Shown: piece after piece, positions 1-6,569 of the stretch
Numbering within the stretch: the first letter of the stretch is position 1
How the letters are laid out: every line of letters starts with the position of its first letter
Origin: ZC4RG29 sp032907565
GTDB lineage: Bacteria > Bacteroidota > Bacteroidia > Cytophagales > Cyclobacteriaceae
Length of the DNA stretch: 9,188 nucleotides
Assembly: GCA_032907565.1 (NCBI GenBank)
Contig: JAJJPK010000220.1
Span: 1-9,188 of the forward strand
Direction of reading: 5' to 3'
Translations under genes and position numbers: made by a program
The notes under the pieces: model-generated
Seen by the model: only the letters and a program-made list of their open reading frames with translations
Database searches by the model: none
What the model was told of the DNA's origin: nothing

Positions 1-748
1 TCTGACGAAGCAAGGTTCTTAAAGACGCCTGGAAATTCGACATCATGAGCGCGGCTGGTATCCCCTTACCGCTTACGTCTGCAACGCAAATCAGGAATTG
101 GTTCCGGTTGATCGGAACGTAGTCGTAGTAATCTCCACCGATACGGTCGTGGGGCAGGTAACTCGCCTCGACCTTAAGCTTTTCGGTATACGGAAGTCGT
201 TCCGGAAAAAGGAACTGTTGCACGTCGCTGGCGATCGCGAGTTCTTTGCGAAGCGCTTCCTGTTCCAGTTGCTTCCGCGCCAGCTTTTTATTTTCGATGG
301 CAACGATAATAATGTTGCTGAGAGCCTGAATGAATCGCAGGGCATCTTCACTGTCAAATCTCGATTCATCATCATAGATACCGCCCACGAACGCGATGGC
401 GAGGTTATTCCGCTTATGCGCTACGGGTATAACGATATCAAATTCCGCGAATTCGGAACTATCGTTCGGCTTGAGGCTAGAGATGCCATTCAGCGTTTTG
501 AAGTAGTCGGGCAGCTCGATTCCCAAAAAGCTTGTCGAGGTCCCAAAATTTACCTTGCAGTTCCATTCTTCATCCAGGACATAGAGGGCCAGCTTCCGGA
601 TGCTGAGGTTGGACCTCAGGGTGAAGTTGTATATTTTATAGAGCGATTCTTCGGGCACGTTGCTATTTATCGCCTCCGTCACCTCCAGAAGGGCGTTCAG
701 TTCGAGTTCCTTGATTTCGTATTTGTTCTTAAGGGTAAGTTCGGACAT
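1..748 (-). CDS. GAF-domain SpoIIE/PP2C-type serine phosphatase (C-terminus beyond window)
   Basis: The reading frame is open from an ATG at 748 to the window edge, giving 249 complete codons with no stop, so the gene is partial at its 3' end. Residues about 10-152 look like a GAF-type sensory domain. A charged helix rich in Lys, Glu and Gln follows (about 152-182), ending in the DVQQFLFPE motif that typically precedes SpoIIE domains. The phosphatase domain then begins with DRIGGDYYDY (D206) and VADVSGKGIPAALMM (D224); these aspartates match the metal-binding residues of the PP2C/SpoIIE fold. Such proteins dephosphorylate phosphoserine or phosphothreonine on partners, classically anti-sigma-factor antagonists, in the cytoplasm. 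I infer that role; no partner is visible here. The start is 16 bp after the stop of the minus-strand glycosyltransferase, so the two are probably co-transcribed. There is no Shine-Dalgarno sequence, only an AT-rich leader. Family assignment is firm; signal and target are unknown. Confidence 0.9.
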   Translation of the reverse strand, partial: MSELTLKNKYEIKELELNALLEVTEAINSNVPEESLYKIYNFTLRSNLSIRKLALYVLDEEWNCKVNFGTSTSFLGIELPDYFKTLNGISSLKPNDSSEFAEFDIVIPVAHKRNNLAIAFVGGIYDDESRFDSEDALRFIQALSNIIIVAIENKKLARKQLEQEALRKELAIASDVQQFLFPERLPYTEKLKVEASYLPHDRIGGDYYDYVPINRNQFLICVADVSGKGIPAALMMSNFQASLRTLLRQ

Positions 749-764
749 GCCGTAAATTTAACGG

Positions 765-1904
765 TTATCCGCCAATCCGGGAGTCCATTTCGACGAGCGC
801 CCGTCTTATTTTTCGTCCCTTCCACGACGGCGCTTTAAAATTGGCCAGGACTCCCACGATCACAACATAAGCCGAATAGGTAAGCTGAAGCAGTAAAAAA
901 ATAGGCCAGCTCCATTTCACACCAAGGAATCGGTGCACTTCCCGGAGGTATAGCATTTCAAGGAGCGCCTTGGCGAGAAAGAGAACGACAGATGCAACCA
1001 CGGCGCCGCTAAAGATTGCGGCAGGAAGCAACAGAAGCCACCCCAGGTGAAAACAGCCGATGAACAACGCCAACGCGGGCGTAGTGAGGGAGGTGGCATG
1101 CCTCCATTTTGCGCCCCAGCGAATGCGCTGATTGACAAAATGACGCCATGACACTGCTGCTGTTTCAACAACGGCATCGGCGTGCGGGCAGAAGACAGTT
1201 GACCCGGGGTACCATGCATGGACCTTTTGCAGGAGAAAGACGTCGTCTCCGGAAGGAATGTGATCGTTGCCGGAATAGCCACCGACTTCAAGGAAGGTAT
1301 CGCGAGTGAATGCCATGTTGGCGCCGTTGCACATGACCGGGTAACCGAGCCCTATGGCCGAGGCGCCTGCGCCTACCAAGCTGGCAAACTCCGCCGCCTG
1401 AAGTTGCGCACTGAATGACTCGGCCGGACCTATGCGTACGCCGCCCGACACAAACTTCACTTGGGGTCCAAAGGAAGCCACCATGCTTTCTATCCATCGC
1501 GGTCCTACGTTACAGTCGGCATCGGTTGTGAGTATGACCGATCCCCGCGCGCGATGAACACCCGTCGTAATAGCTGCCTTCTTCCCTGAGCGAGCGCTGA
1601 GACGCACCACGTTGATGGCGTACGTTGGGTTTCCGCTAAACGCGCGTGCAATGGCGGCGGTGTCATCGTGAGAGTGATCGTCAACCACGACGACTTCAAA
1701 GCCTCGTAGCGTTTGGCGTTCCAAGGCAGCGAGGACAGCACCAAGGTTTGCCGCTTCGTTGCGCGCTGCAATGACGACGCTGACGCTGGGTTGACACGCG
1801 GGCGGAGGAATGGAATGTGTTCGCAAAGCCTTCTTCCATCCTTGCCTGAGCAGGAGAAGGAAGAGGAAATACAAAGAAGCGACGAATATGAGCGCGAGGA
1901 CCAT
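765..1904 (-). CDS. Membrane-bound family 2 glycosyltransferase
   Basis: This 379-residue protein should transfer a sugar from a nucleotide-sugar donor to a glycan or lipid acceptor at the inner face of the cytoplasmic membrane. An N-terminal membrane helix (about 2-19) precedes a GT-A domain that opens with VSVVIAARNE. It has the donor-site VVVDDHS (D75/D76), the metal-binding DAD at 128-130, the GDD acceptor-site motif at 219-221 and QRIRW at 259-263, which resembles the Q/RxxRW motif of processive GT2 enzymes. About three or four hydrophobic segments follow (about 276-356), ending in a basic tail. The frame stays open upstream to an ATG at 2096, but that extension would run inside ruvC on the other strand and lacks GT2 character. 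I therefore start at the ATG at 1904, immediately before the first helix; no ATG, GTG or TTG lies in frame close upstream. The SpoIIE phosphatase follows in the same unit. Donor, acceptor and true processivity cannot be read from sequence. Confidence 0.88.
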   Translation of the reverse strand: MVLALIFVASLYFLFLLLLRQGWKKALRTHSIPPPACQPSVSVVIAARNEAANLGAVLAALERQTLRGFEVVVVDDHSHDDTAAIARAFSGNPTYAINVVRLSARSGKKAAITTGVHRARGSVILTTDADCNVGPRWIESMVASFGPQVKFVSGGVRIGPAESFSAQLQAAEFASLVGAGASAIGLGYPVMCNGANMAFTRDTFLEVGGYSGNDHIPSGDDVFLLQKVHAWYPGSTVFCPHADAVVETAAVSWRHFVNQRIRWGAKWRHATSLTTPALALFIGCFHLGWLLLLPAAIFSGAVVASVVLFLAKALLEMLYLREVHRFLGVKWSWPIFLLLQLTYSAYVVIVGVLANFKAPSWKGRKIRRALVEMDSRIGG

Positions 1905-1952
1905 CTGTGCGACAATTTCGGAAATTTGCTCGTACTGGCTTAACTTGACCCC

Positions 1953-2513
1953 GTGAGCCGCGCTGTCAAGGAAAAAGTCATCCTGGGTTTGGACCCCGGC
2001 ACCAATGTTATGGGCTACGGGATTATTGTCGTGCGTGGGATCGACGTGAAGATTGTTCAGTTTGGCGTGATCCGTCTGGGTAAGTTTCCGAATCACGAGT
2101 TAAAGTTAAAGGAGATATTCGACCGGGTGCTGGGGTTGCTGGATGAATACCATCCCGACGAGGTGGCACTTGAGGCGCCCTTTCACGGCAAGAATGTTCA
2201 ATCGATGTTAAAGTTGGGGCGAGCACAGGGTGTCGCCATGTCGGCGGCGCTGTTCCGGGAAGTGCCCATCAGAGAGTATGCGCCCCGTAAAGTGAAGCAG
2301 TCGGTCACGGGCAACGGAAACGCATCCAAGGAACAAGTAGCGAAAATGCTGATGAGTCTCTTCCGCATCAGTGAGGTTCCCAGATTGCTTGACGCGACCG
2401 ACGCGTTGGCGGTAGCTGTTTGCCACCATTTCCAGAATGGACAGTCGAAATCACGCACCCGAAGCTGGGAGGCCTTTATCCGCGAGAACCGCTCAAGGGT
2501 GAAAGGGTTGTAA
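1953..2513 (+). CDS. ruvC: Crossover junction endodeoxyribonuclease RuvC
   Basis: RuvC is the dimeric Holliday-junction resolvase of the RuvABC pathway. It cuts four-way DNA junctions symmetrically during homologous recombination and repair. The 186-residue product, of normal family length, has the RNase-H-like fold signature LGLDPGTNVMGYG with catalytic D14, then VALEAPF with E74 and LDATDALAVAVCHH with D147 and D150. All four catalytic acids of the family are therefore present. The conserved QSVTGNGNASKEQV segment (116-129), corresponding to the KxxxTGxGxAxKxQV region, is also intact. Translation starts at GTG 1953, seven codons before the VILGLDPG strand; there is no clear Shine-Dalgarno. 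The C-terminal tail (about 162-186) is basic and looks variable. The gene is divergent from the GT2 gene across 48 bp and precedes the glycan operon by 100 bp. Neither ruvA nor ruvB is adjacent. Confidence 0.96.
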   Translation: MSRAVKEKVILGLDPGTNVMGYGIIVVRGIDVKIVQFGVIRLGKFPNHELKLKEIFDRVLGLLDEYHPDEVALEAPFHGKNVQSMLKLGRAQGVAMSAALFREVPIREYAPRKVKQSVTGNGNASKEQVAKMLMSLFRISEVPRLLDATDALAVAVCHHFQNGQSKSRTRSWEAFIRENRSRVKGL

Positions 2514-2570
2514 TCCACGCCAATCGTTCCGGTCATCCGATTTGGATCGGTCGCACTGATCCTGTTTAAT

Positions 2571-2580
2571 GTTTATTTGC
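2571..2580 (+). promoter_or_regulatory. Possible -7 element for the glycan operon
   Basis: In the 100-bp gap between ruvC and the GT4 gene, TTTATTTG at 2572-2579 matches the Bacteroidota -7 consensus TAnnTTTG at five of six defined positions. A TTTG lies upstream at 2541-2544, but the 27-bp spacing exceeds the usual 19-21 bp. If used, transcription would begin near 2587, downstream of the first ATG of the GT4 frame (2569), which would favour the start at 2614. The match is weak and could be chance in AT-rich sequence. Confidence 0.25.
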
Positions 2581-2613
2581 AAAATTAGTTTTTCTTTACC
2601 GCTCGATCGTTGC

Positions 2614-3849
2614 ATGGAGCCCATACACATTGGAATGTTGCTAAACGCCCCTTACCCCGCTGACATGCGGGTAAGGAAAGAAGGCCTTGCGCTTCTGGCG
2701 GCAGGCTTCCGAGTGCACTTGCTTTGCCTGCGGCGGCCGAAGGAGCCGGAGCACGAAGTGGTTGAGGATATTGCAGTCACCCGAATATTTGCCGGCACGA
2801 ATGACGTTGAGCTTGCTTTTTGGGATGTCATCATGTCCATGCAAAGGCCACATCCCCGTTTCCGACGTGCGATAGGTGCCTGGGTAAAGCAGCATAATAT
2901 CAAAATGCTGCATGTCCATGACCTCCCACTGGCCGGCACCGCATTGCATGCGCGAACGGAATTGAACATTCCGGTTGTATGTGATTTTCACGAGAACTAT
3001 CCGGAAGCGCTACGCGCCTGGTTTGCATGGAAGAGGAATCCGATTGCGCGACTCAAGAACGCACTGTTTATGAACCCTGCGCGCTGGATAGCCATAGAGC
3101 GAAACGCAGTGCGAAAAAGTGACCACGTTATCGCGGTCGTGGAAGAAATGAAAGCCCGCCTTGTTGACGAGTATGGTGTGTCTCCCGAAAAAATCACCGT
3201 CGTCAGCAACACAGAGGAGCTGGAGTTTTTGAAGCAGCCTCTTATCCGAGACGTATATGCGCCATTGTCCGGAAAGTTTATCGTAACCTATTCAGGGAAC
3301 ATCGGCCCTCATCGGGGAGTCGATACGGTGATTGAGGCAATGCAGTATCTCCGTGACTATCCAATCGCTTTGGCCGTTGTGGGAAGCGGCCGTAATTCAG
3401 TGATGGATAAGCTTAGGCGCCAGACGAAAGATCTCGGTCTTGACCACCAGGTCCATTTCTTTGGTCGACAGCCCTTCGACAAGTTCTTTTCGTTCATGAG
3501 TCTCACCGATGTCAATGTGATCCCTCATAAATCGAATCCGCACACGGACAATACTGTCCCTCATAAACTTTTTGAAGCGATGATGGTGGGACGGCCGGTG
3601 CTTGTCAGCTCGAGCGCACCACTTAAGAGGATCGTCGAGGAGACGAATTCCGGACTAGTTTTCGAGGCAGGCAATGCAAAGGACTGCAGTGACAAGATAC
3701 TGAAATTGTTTAGTGACGCCGATTTGCGGCAGCAGCTCGGATCCAACGGTGTCCAGGCCACTGTTCATGGGCCATTAAATTGGGAGACTTCGCAAGAAGA
3801 TCTGATTGCGTTGTATCACCAACTCCTTGCCGTCCATGCCGAGCGTTGA
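2614..3849 (+). CDS. Family 4 glycosyltransferase (GT-B fold)
   Basis: This 411-residue protein belongs to the retaining GT-B glycosyltransferases and should add a sugar to a growing surface glycan in the cytoplasm. The N-terminal acceptor half opens with IHIGMLLNAPYPADMRVRKE and contains HVHDLPLAG (100-108) and DFHENYPE (124-131). The donor-binding half contains VSNTEE (197-202), IVTYSGNIGPHRGVD (223-237), VVGSG (255-259), VHFFGR (280-285) and PHKLFEAMMVGRPVLVSS (316-333). In the usual EX7E motif the second Glu is E321 but the first position is N313; this substitution is common in the TVPxKLFE subgroup, so activity is still expected. An earlier in-frame ATG at 2569 would add 15 residues with no family resemblance, so I choose ATG 2614. 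The gene leads a three-gene operon, and its 3' end overlaps the next start by 14 bp. Substrate is not readable. Confidence 0.9.
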   Translation: MEPIHIGMLLNAPYPADMRVRKEGLALLAAGFRVHLLCLRRPKEPEHEVVEDIAVTRIFAGTNDVELAFWDVIMSMQRPHPRFRRAIGAWVKQHNIKMLHVHDLPLAGTALHARTELNIPVVCDFHENYPEALRAWFAWKRNPIARLKNALFMNPARWIAIERNAVRKSDHVIAVVEEMKARLVDEYGVSPEKITVVSNTEELEFLKQPLIRDVYAPLSGKFIVTYSGNIGPHRGVDTVIEAMQYLRDYPIALAVVGSGRNSVMDKLRRQTKDLGLDHQVHFFGRQPFDKFFSFMSLTDVNVIPHKSNPHTDNTVPHKLFEAMMVGRPVLVSSSAPLKRIVEETNSGLVFEAGNAKDCSDKILKLFSDADLRQQLGSNGVQATVHGPLNWETSQEDLIALYHQLLAVHAER

Positions 3850-4561
3850 AGAATTTAATCGGGCGCGACGAATCGCTGAATCTCCCTGGTTCATCAAACG
3901 CAATTTCGTTGTGCCAAAAGCATCCACCTTCCAGTATGTGCGGTATCGCGTCCTTAGGCCGCTGCTAAAACTCAATTACAAAATGTTCCGGTGGTGGAAA
4001 GGAGAAACGCCCTGGCTTTCCCAGCCATCCATCCTCATGCTCGAAAAGCTGCTGACCCCCAATATGGTCGGATTCGAATATGGCAGTGGGATGAGTACGG
4101 TTTTTCTTGCGTCGCGGATCAAACACCTGACAAGCATAGAGCACAACGAGCATTGGTTCCGCATCGTTGCGAAAAAGCTGGGTGAACGTGGGCTGTCTAA
4201 TGTGGATTACCATTGCATTCCTCCGCAGTCAAGCTCCGCGTCAAACTCGGTAGAAAGCACCGACTTCGCGGAGATACGTGATCCTTGTTTTCAAGTACGG
4301 ACTGAGTATCGCGATTATTTTTCCTTTGTGACATCTTTTCCCGAAAACCATTTCGATTTTGTCCTCGTTGACGGCAGGGCCCGCGTCGAATGCACTTTTA
4401 ATGCAATACCAAAGCTGAAAAGCGGCGGTATCCTGGTGTTGGACAGCTCTGACAGGCGACGATATGCGCCGGTTTTTGACGCGCTGGATAGCTGGCCGCG
4501 CGTAACTTCAACGACCGGACTCTTCGATACCACGATATGGCTTAAACCTGAACGGTCGTGA
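3836..4561 (+). CDS. Class I SAM-dependent methyltransferase-like protein of a glycan cluster
   Basis: The 241-residue product has a Rossmann-like core. Motif I is VGFEYGSGMSTVFLA (E81, GSG 83-85), post-I acidic IEHN has E102, FDFVLVDG has D179 and GGILVLDSSDR has D203. This pattern fits class I S-adenosylmethionine methyltransferases, so I infer methylation of a sugar or related small substrate. The core is preceded by about 75 residues with aromatic and basic clusters (RWWKGETPW at 52-60) and interrupted by a polar, Ser-rich insert (131-142). The start at 3836 overlaps the GT4 gene by 14 bp; an upstream in-frame ATG at 3806 would add ten residues of overlap and is less likely. The stop overlaps the GTG of the FkbM gene in GTGA, suggesting translational coupling. 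I do not recognise a named family beyond the fold, and a non-methyltransferase role remains possible. Confidence 0.75.
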   Translation: MPSVEEFNRARRIAESPWFIKRNFVVPKASTFQYVRYRVLRPLLKLNYKMFRWWKGETPWLSQPSILMLEKLLTPNMVGFEYGSGMSTVFLASRIKHLTSIEHNEHWFRIVAKKLGERGLSNVDYHCIPPQSSSASNSVESTDFAEIRDPCFQVRTEYRDYFSFVTSFPENHFDFVLVDGRARVECTFNAIPKLKSGGILVLDSSDRRRYAPVFDALDSWPRVTSTTGLFDTTIWLKPERS

Positions 4562-5466
4562 AGCAGCTCTTGTACGCGATTGTCTACCAGCCCTCGATCA
4601 ACCGCTTTCTCAGAAATGTGAATAAGGCGTTAATGCCGATCCTTCCGAAAGGCGTTAGAATTCCACCTTCAGGAATCCTGACGATCCGTCTTAAGGAAGC
4701 GCGCTTCAAATTCAAGACCAATCAAACCAATTATACAACCCAGACGGTATTCTGGAAGGGGCCCTATGCGATGGAATACACGGCAATCTTCGAACGGTTG
4801 ATCCGGCATTGCTCCTGCTTTTGCGATATCGGCGCGCATGCGGGATACTATTCAATAATGGCAGCGGCCGTAAACCCCACAATACACGTCATATCGCTTG
4901 AACCTGCTACGGGACCTTACCACTATCTTAACGACAACATAATTATCAATCACTTCGAAGATCGAATTCACGCCTACCAGGTCGCCATAGGTGACACGGA
5001 TGGGATGGCCGAGTTTCTGGAAGCCACTCATCATAAATATCGGTACCTCAAGCACAATCTACTCGCGATCAGTAATCTGAAAGAACACAAGGAAGGCAGG
5101 ACAATGAAGAAGGTTGAAGTTCCGATAGCAACGCTTGATAATTTCATTCGCACGAGAAATGAACCGTTTCCCGATATCATCAAGATAGATACTGAAGGTA
5201 CCGAAAATCTTATCCTCGCAAACGGCAGCGAGGTACTTGGGCATCGGCCCATTGTCATTTGCGAAACACTTTACAATAAGATCGAATCCGAGCTTGAAGA
5301 TATCATGGGTGCGCGTGGTTATCACTTCTATAACCACGTTAACGGAAAACTCCGGCCGGTAAAGTCAATAAAGCGCCAGCATGACGATGGTGTACGCGAT
5401 TGCTTTTTTGTGCACCCTACAAAACAATCGCTGATTCAGTCGTTTGTCGAAACCACTACGAGCTGA
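4558..5466 (+). CDS. FkbM family methyltransferase
   Basis: The 302-residue product belongs to the FkbM methyltransferases, SAM-dependent enzymes that O-methylate hydroxyl groups, often on polysaccharide sugars in glycan loci. Motif I is FCDIGAHAGYYSIMAAA (D90), the acidic loop is VISLEPATGPYHYLNDN (E115), and the family hallmark IKIDTEGTE lies at 208-216 (D211, E213). It is followed by PIVICE (231-236), as expected for the family. The first 80 residues, carrying FKTNQTNYTTQTVFWKG (52-68), form a typical N-terminal cap. Translation starts at GTG 4558, overlapping the previous stop by 4 bp (GTGA), so coupled translation is likely. The 3' end overlaps the oppositely oriented MaoC gene by 11 bp, so no terminator fits between them. 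It presumably methylates the product of the upstream glycosyltransferases; the exact hydroxyl is unknown. Confidence 0.9.
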   Translation: MKQLLYAIVYQPSINRFLRNVNKALMPILPKGVRIPPSGILTIRLKEARFKFKTNQTNYTTQTVFWKGPYAMEYTAIFERLIRHCSCFCDIGAHAGYYSIMAAAVNPTIHVISLEPATGPYHYLNDNIIINHFEDRIHAYQVAIGDTDGMAEFLEATHHKYRYLKHNLLAISNLKEHKEGRTMKKVEVPIATLDNFIRTRNEPFPDIIKIDTEGTENLILANGSEVLGHRPIVICETLYNKIESELEDIMGARGYHFYNHVNGKLRPVKSIKRQHDDGVRDCFFVHPTKQSLIQSFVETTTS

Positions 5467-5900
5467 ACACACCCTTGTTAATCATACGCCCAACCGCTTC
5501 AATGCACACTTTTCCTTTTTCGTCGGTAACGCTCCCCCCAATGACGAGCGTTCCCTTCGCCGGATCAGCCTCGCGAATGGTAAATGTGGCCTCATAAGGT
5601 TCACCTGGATACATCGGGCGCCGGAAGGTCATCTCATGCGAGACGAGGATTGTACCAGGGCCTGGGAACATCGTGCCAAAGACTTTTGAAAATACGCTAC
5701 CGGAAAGAAACCCCGTGCAGTATTGGTTTTCGGAACGGCGTAGTGGCCGCGTACGCCGGGTCGAGGTGCACAGGGTTCACATCACCGGTGACTTCCGCAA
5801 AACGTTCGACGTCCGCCTGGCTGAAAGAAAACTTATGGGTAAATGTTGCACCCGCTTCTGGCCGTATCTTCTGTTGATCCATTCCGCCGTTGGTTGTCAT
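5456..5900 (-). pseudogene. MaoC-like (R)-specific enoyl-CoA hydratase family gene, frameshifted
   Basis: Two adjacent frames together encode one full-length hot-dog-fold MaoC-type dehydratase of 147 residues. The first part (5900-5712) has the family signature FAEVTGDVNPVHLDPAYA, with catalytic D40 and H45, then FRKPILHG. It would then run into a TAG at 5697-5699, giving only 67 residues. The second part, in the next frame, continues as FLSGSVFSKVFGTMFPGPGT, exactly the expected sequel to the HG loop, and ends in a TAG at 5456. One extra G in the coding-strand run GGGG (plus-strand CCCC, 5711-5714) explains the break; removing it restores the whole protein. Both halves look well conserved, so the lesion is recent, a sequencing or assembly error, or a phase-variable site. 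Family members hydrate enoyl-CoA or related thioesters in the cytoplasm. The ATG overlaps the response-regulator stop (ATGA), so this is the third gene of the kinase operon. Family firm; intactness uncertain. Confidence 0.85.
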
Positions 5901-6547
5901 TTCACCAGGCCCTTTGTAAATGCGAACTTCACAAGACCGGCTGTATTCTTGACCGCCATTTTGTCCATGATGGCCGCCCGCTGGTTTTGCACCGTGCTTT
6001 CGCTGAGATCCAGGCGGCCCGCGATCTCCTTCATCGTGTACTCCTCGCAAATGAGACGTATGATGTCGAGTTCGCGCTTTGTGAATTGTGGAGCATCGCG
6101 GCGTATCCGGTTTACCTGGATCGTAAAGTTACGCAAGGCACGCATGACGAGTTCATTGTGATAGAAATCTTTGTCGACGACCGCATAAATCGCCTTCTCC
6201 ACTTCCTCCGGCGGCGCACCTTTTGAGAGGTAGGCATGTGCTCCGAGGCTGATCAGTTGTTGGATATACTCCTCTGCATCTTCCATGGTGAGCATCACCA
6301 CCTTGACATCCGGTTTGTTCTTCTCAATCCATTCACAGACCTCCTCACCTCCCATCACTGGCATGTGCAGGTCGACGAGGGCGACATCCGGGGGCGAGTC
6401 CTGTATCATGCGGATCAGCTCCCTCCCGTTAGACGCCTCACGAATTTCGCCTACGCGGCGGAACGATTGGATCAGGCGGATGAGCCCTTTGCGGAAGAGC
6501 ATATGGTCGTCCGCCAGGTAAACCCTGATTTTGGAAGAACGCTTCAT
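5897..6547 (-). CDS. NarL/FixJ-family DNA-binding response regulator
   Basis: This 216-residue cytoplasmic regulator is phosphorylated by a cognate kinase and then binds DNA. The receiver domain (about 6-122) has the acidic pair D13/D14 in YLADDHMLF, phospho-acceptor D59 in VALVDLHMP, the switch residue T87 in MLTM and K109 in LSKGAPP. A short linker leads to a LuxR-type helix-turn-helix (about 154-212) with FTKRELDIIRLICEEYTMKE and LSESTVQNQRAAIMDKMAVKN, which covers the recognition helix. All key phosphorylation residues are present, so it should be functional. The gene lies 22 bp after the histidine kinase stop and its own stop overlaps the MaoC start by ATGA. The adjacent kinase is its obvious partner. 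Target promoters are unknown; the hairpin-rich region at 7350-7637 is a reasonable candidate for autoregulation. Confidence 0.93.
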   Translation of the reverse strand: MKRSSKIRVYLADDHMLFRKGLIRLIQSFRRVGEIREASNGRELIRMIQDSPPDVALVDLHMPVMGGEEVCEWIEKNKPDVKVVMLTMEDAEEYIQQLISLGAHAYLSKGAPPEEVEKAIYAVVDKDFYHNELVMRALRNFTIQVNRIRRDAPQFTKRELDIIRLICEEYTMKEIAGRLDLSESTVQNQRAAIMDKMAVKNTAGLVKFAFTKGLVK

Positions 6548-6569
6548 TGGTGTCGGTTCGGGCAGACTA

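Noticed and set aside
98..838. A 246-codon plus-strand ORF at the left end
   Set aside because: It lies wholly antisense to the GAF-SpoIIE phosphatase, whose minus-strand product has clear motifs; the plus-strand product shows no family features.
1905..2096. A longer N-terminus for the family 2 glycosyltransferase starting at 2096
   Set aside because: The extra 64 residues would be encoded antisense to the start of ruvC and look unlike a GT2; the membrane helix starts right after ATG 1904.
2537..2550. CCGAT-TTGG-ATCGG hairpin after ruvC as a terminator
   Set aside because: The stem is only 5 bp and no T-run follows.
5697..5715. Programmed ribosomal frameshifting to make full-length MaoC
   Set aside because: No recognised slippery heptamer with a stimulatory structure or Shine-Dalgarno element is evident, and MaoC family members are not known to use frameshifting. 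A simple homopolymer indel is more economical.
5673..6161. A 162-codon plus-strand ORF across the MaoC and response-regulator genes
   Set aside because: Antisense shadow of two genes with strong family motifs.
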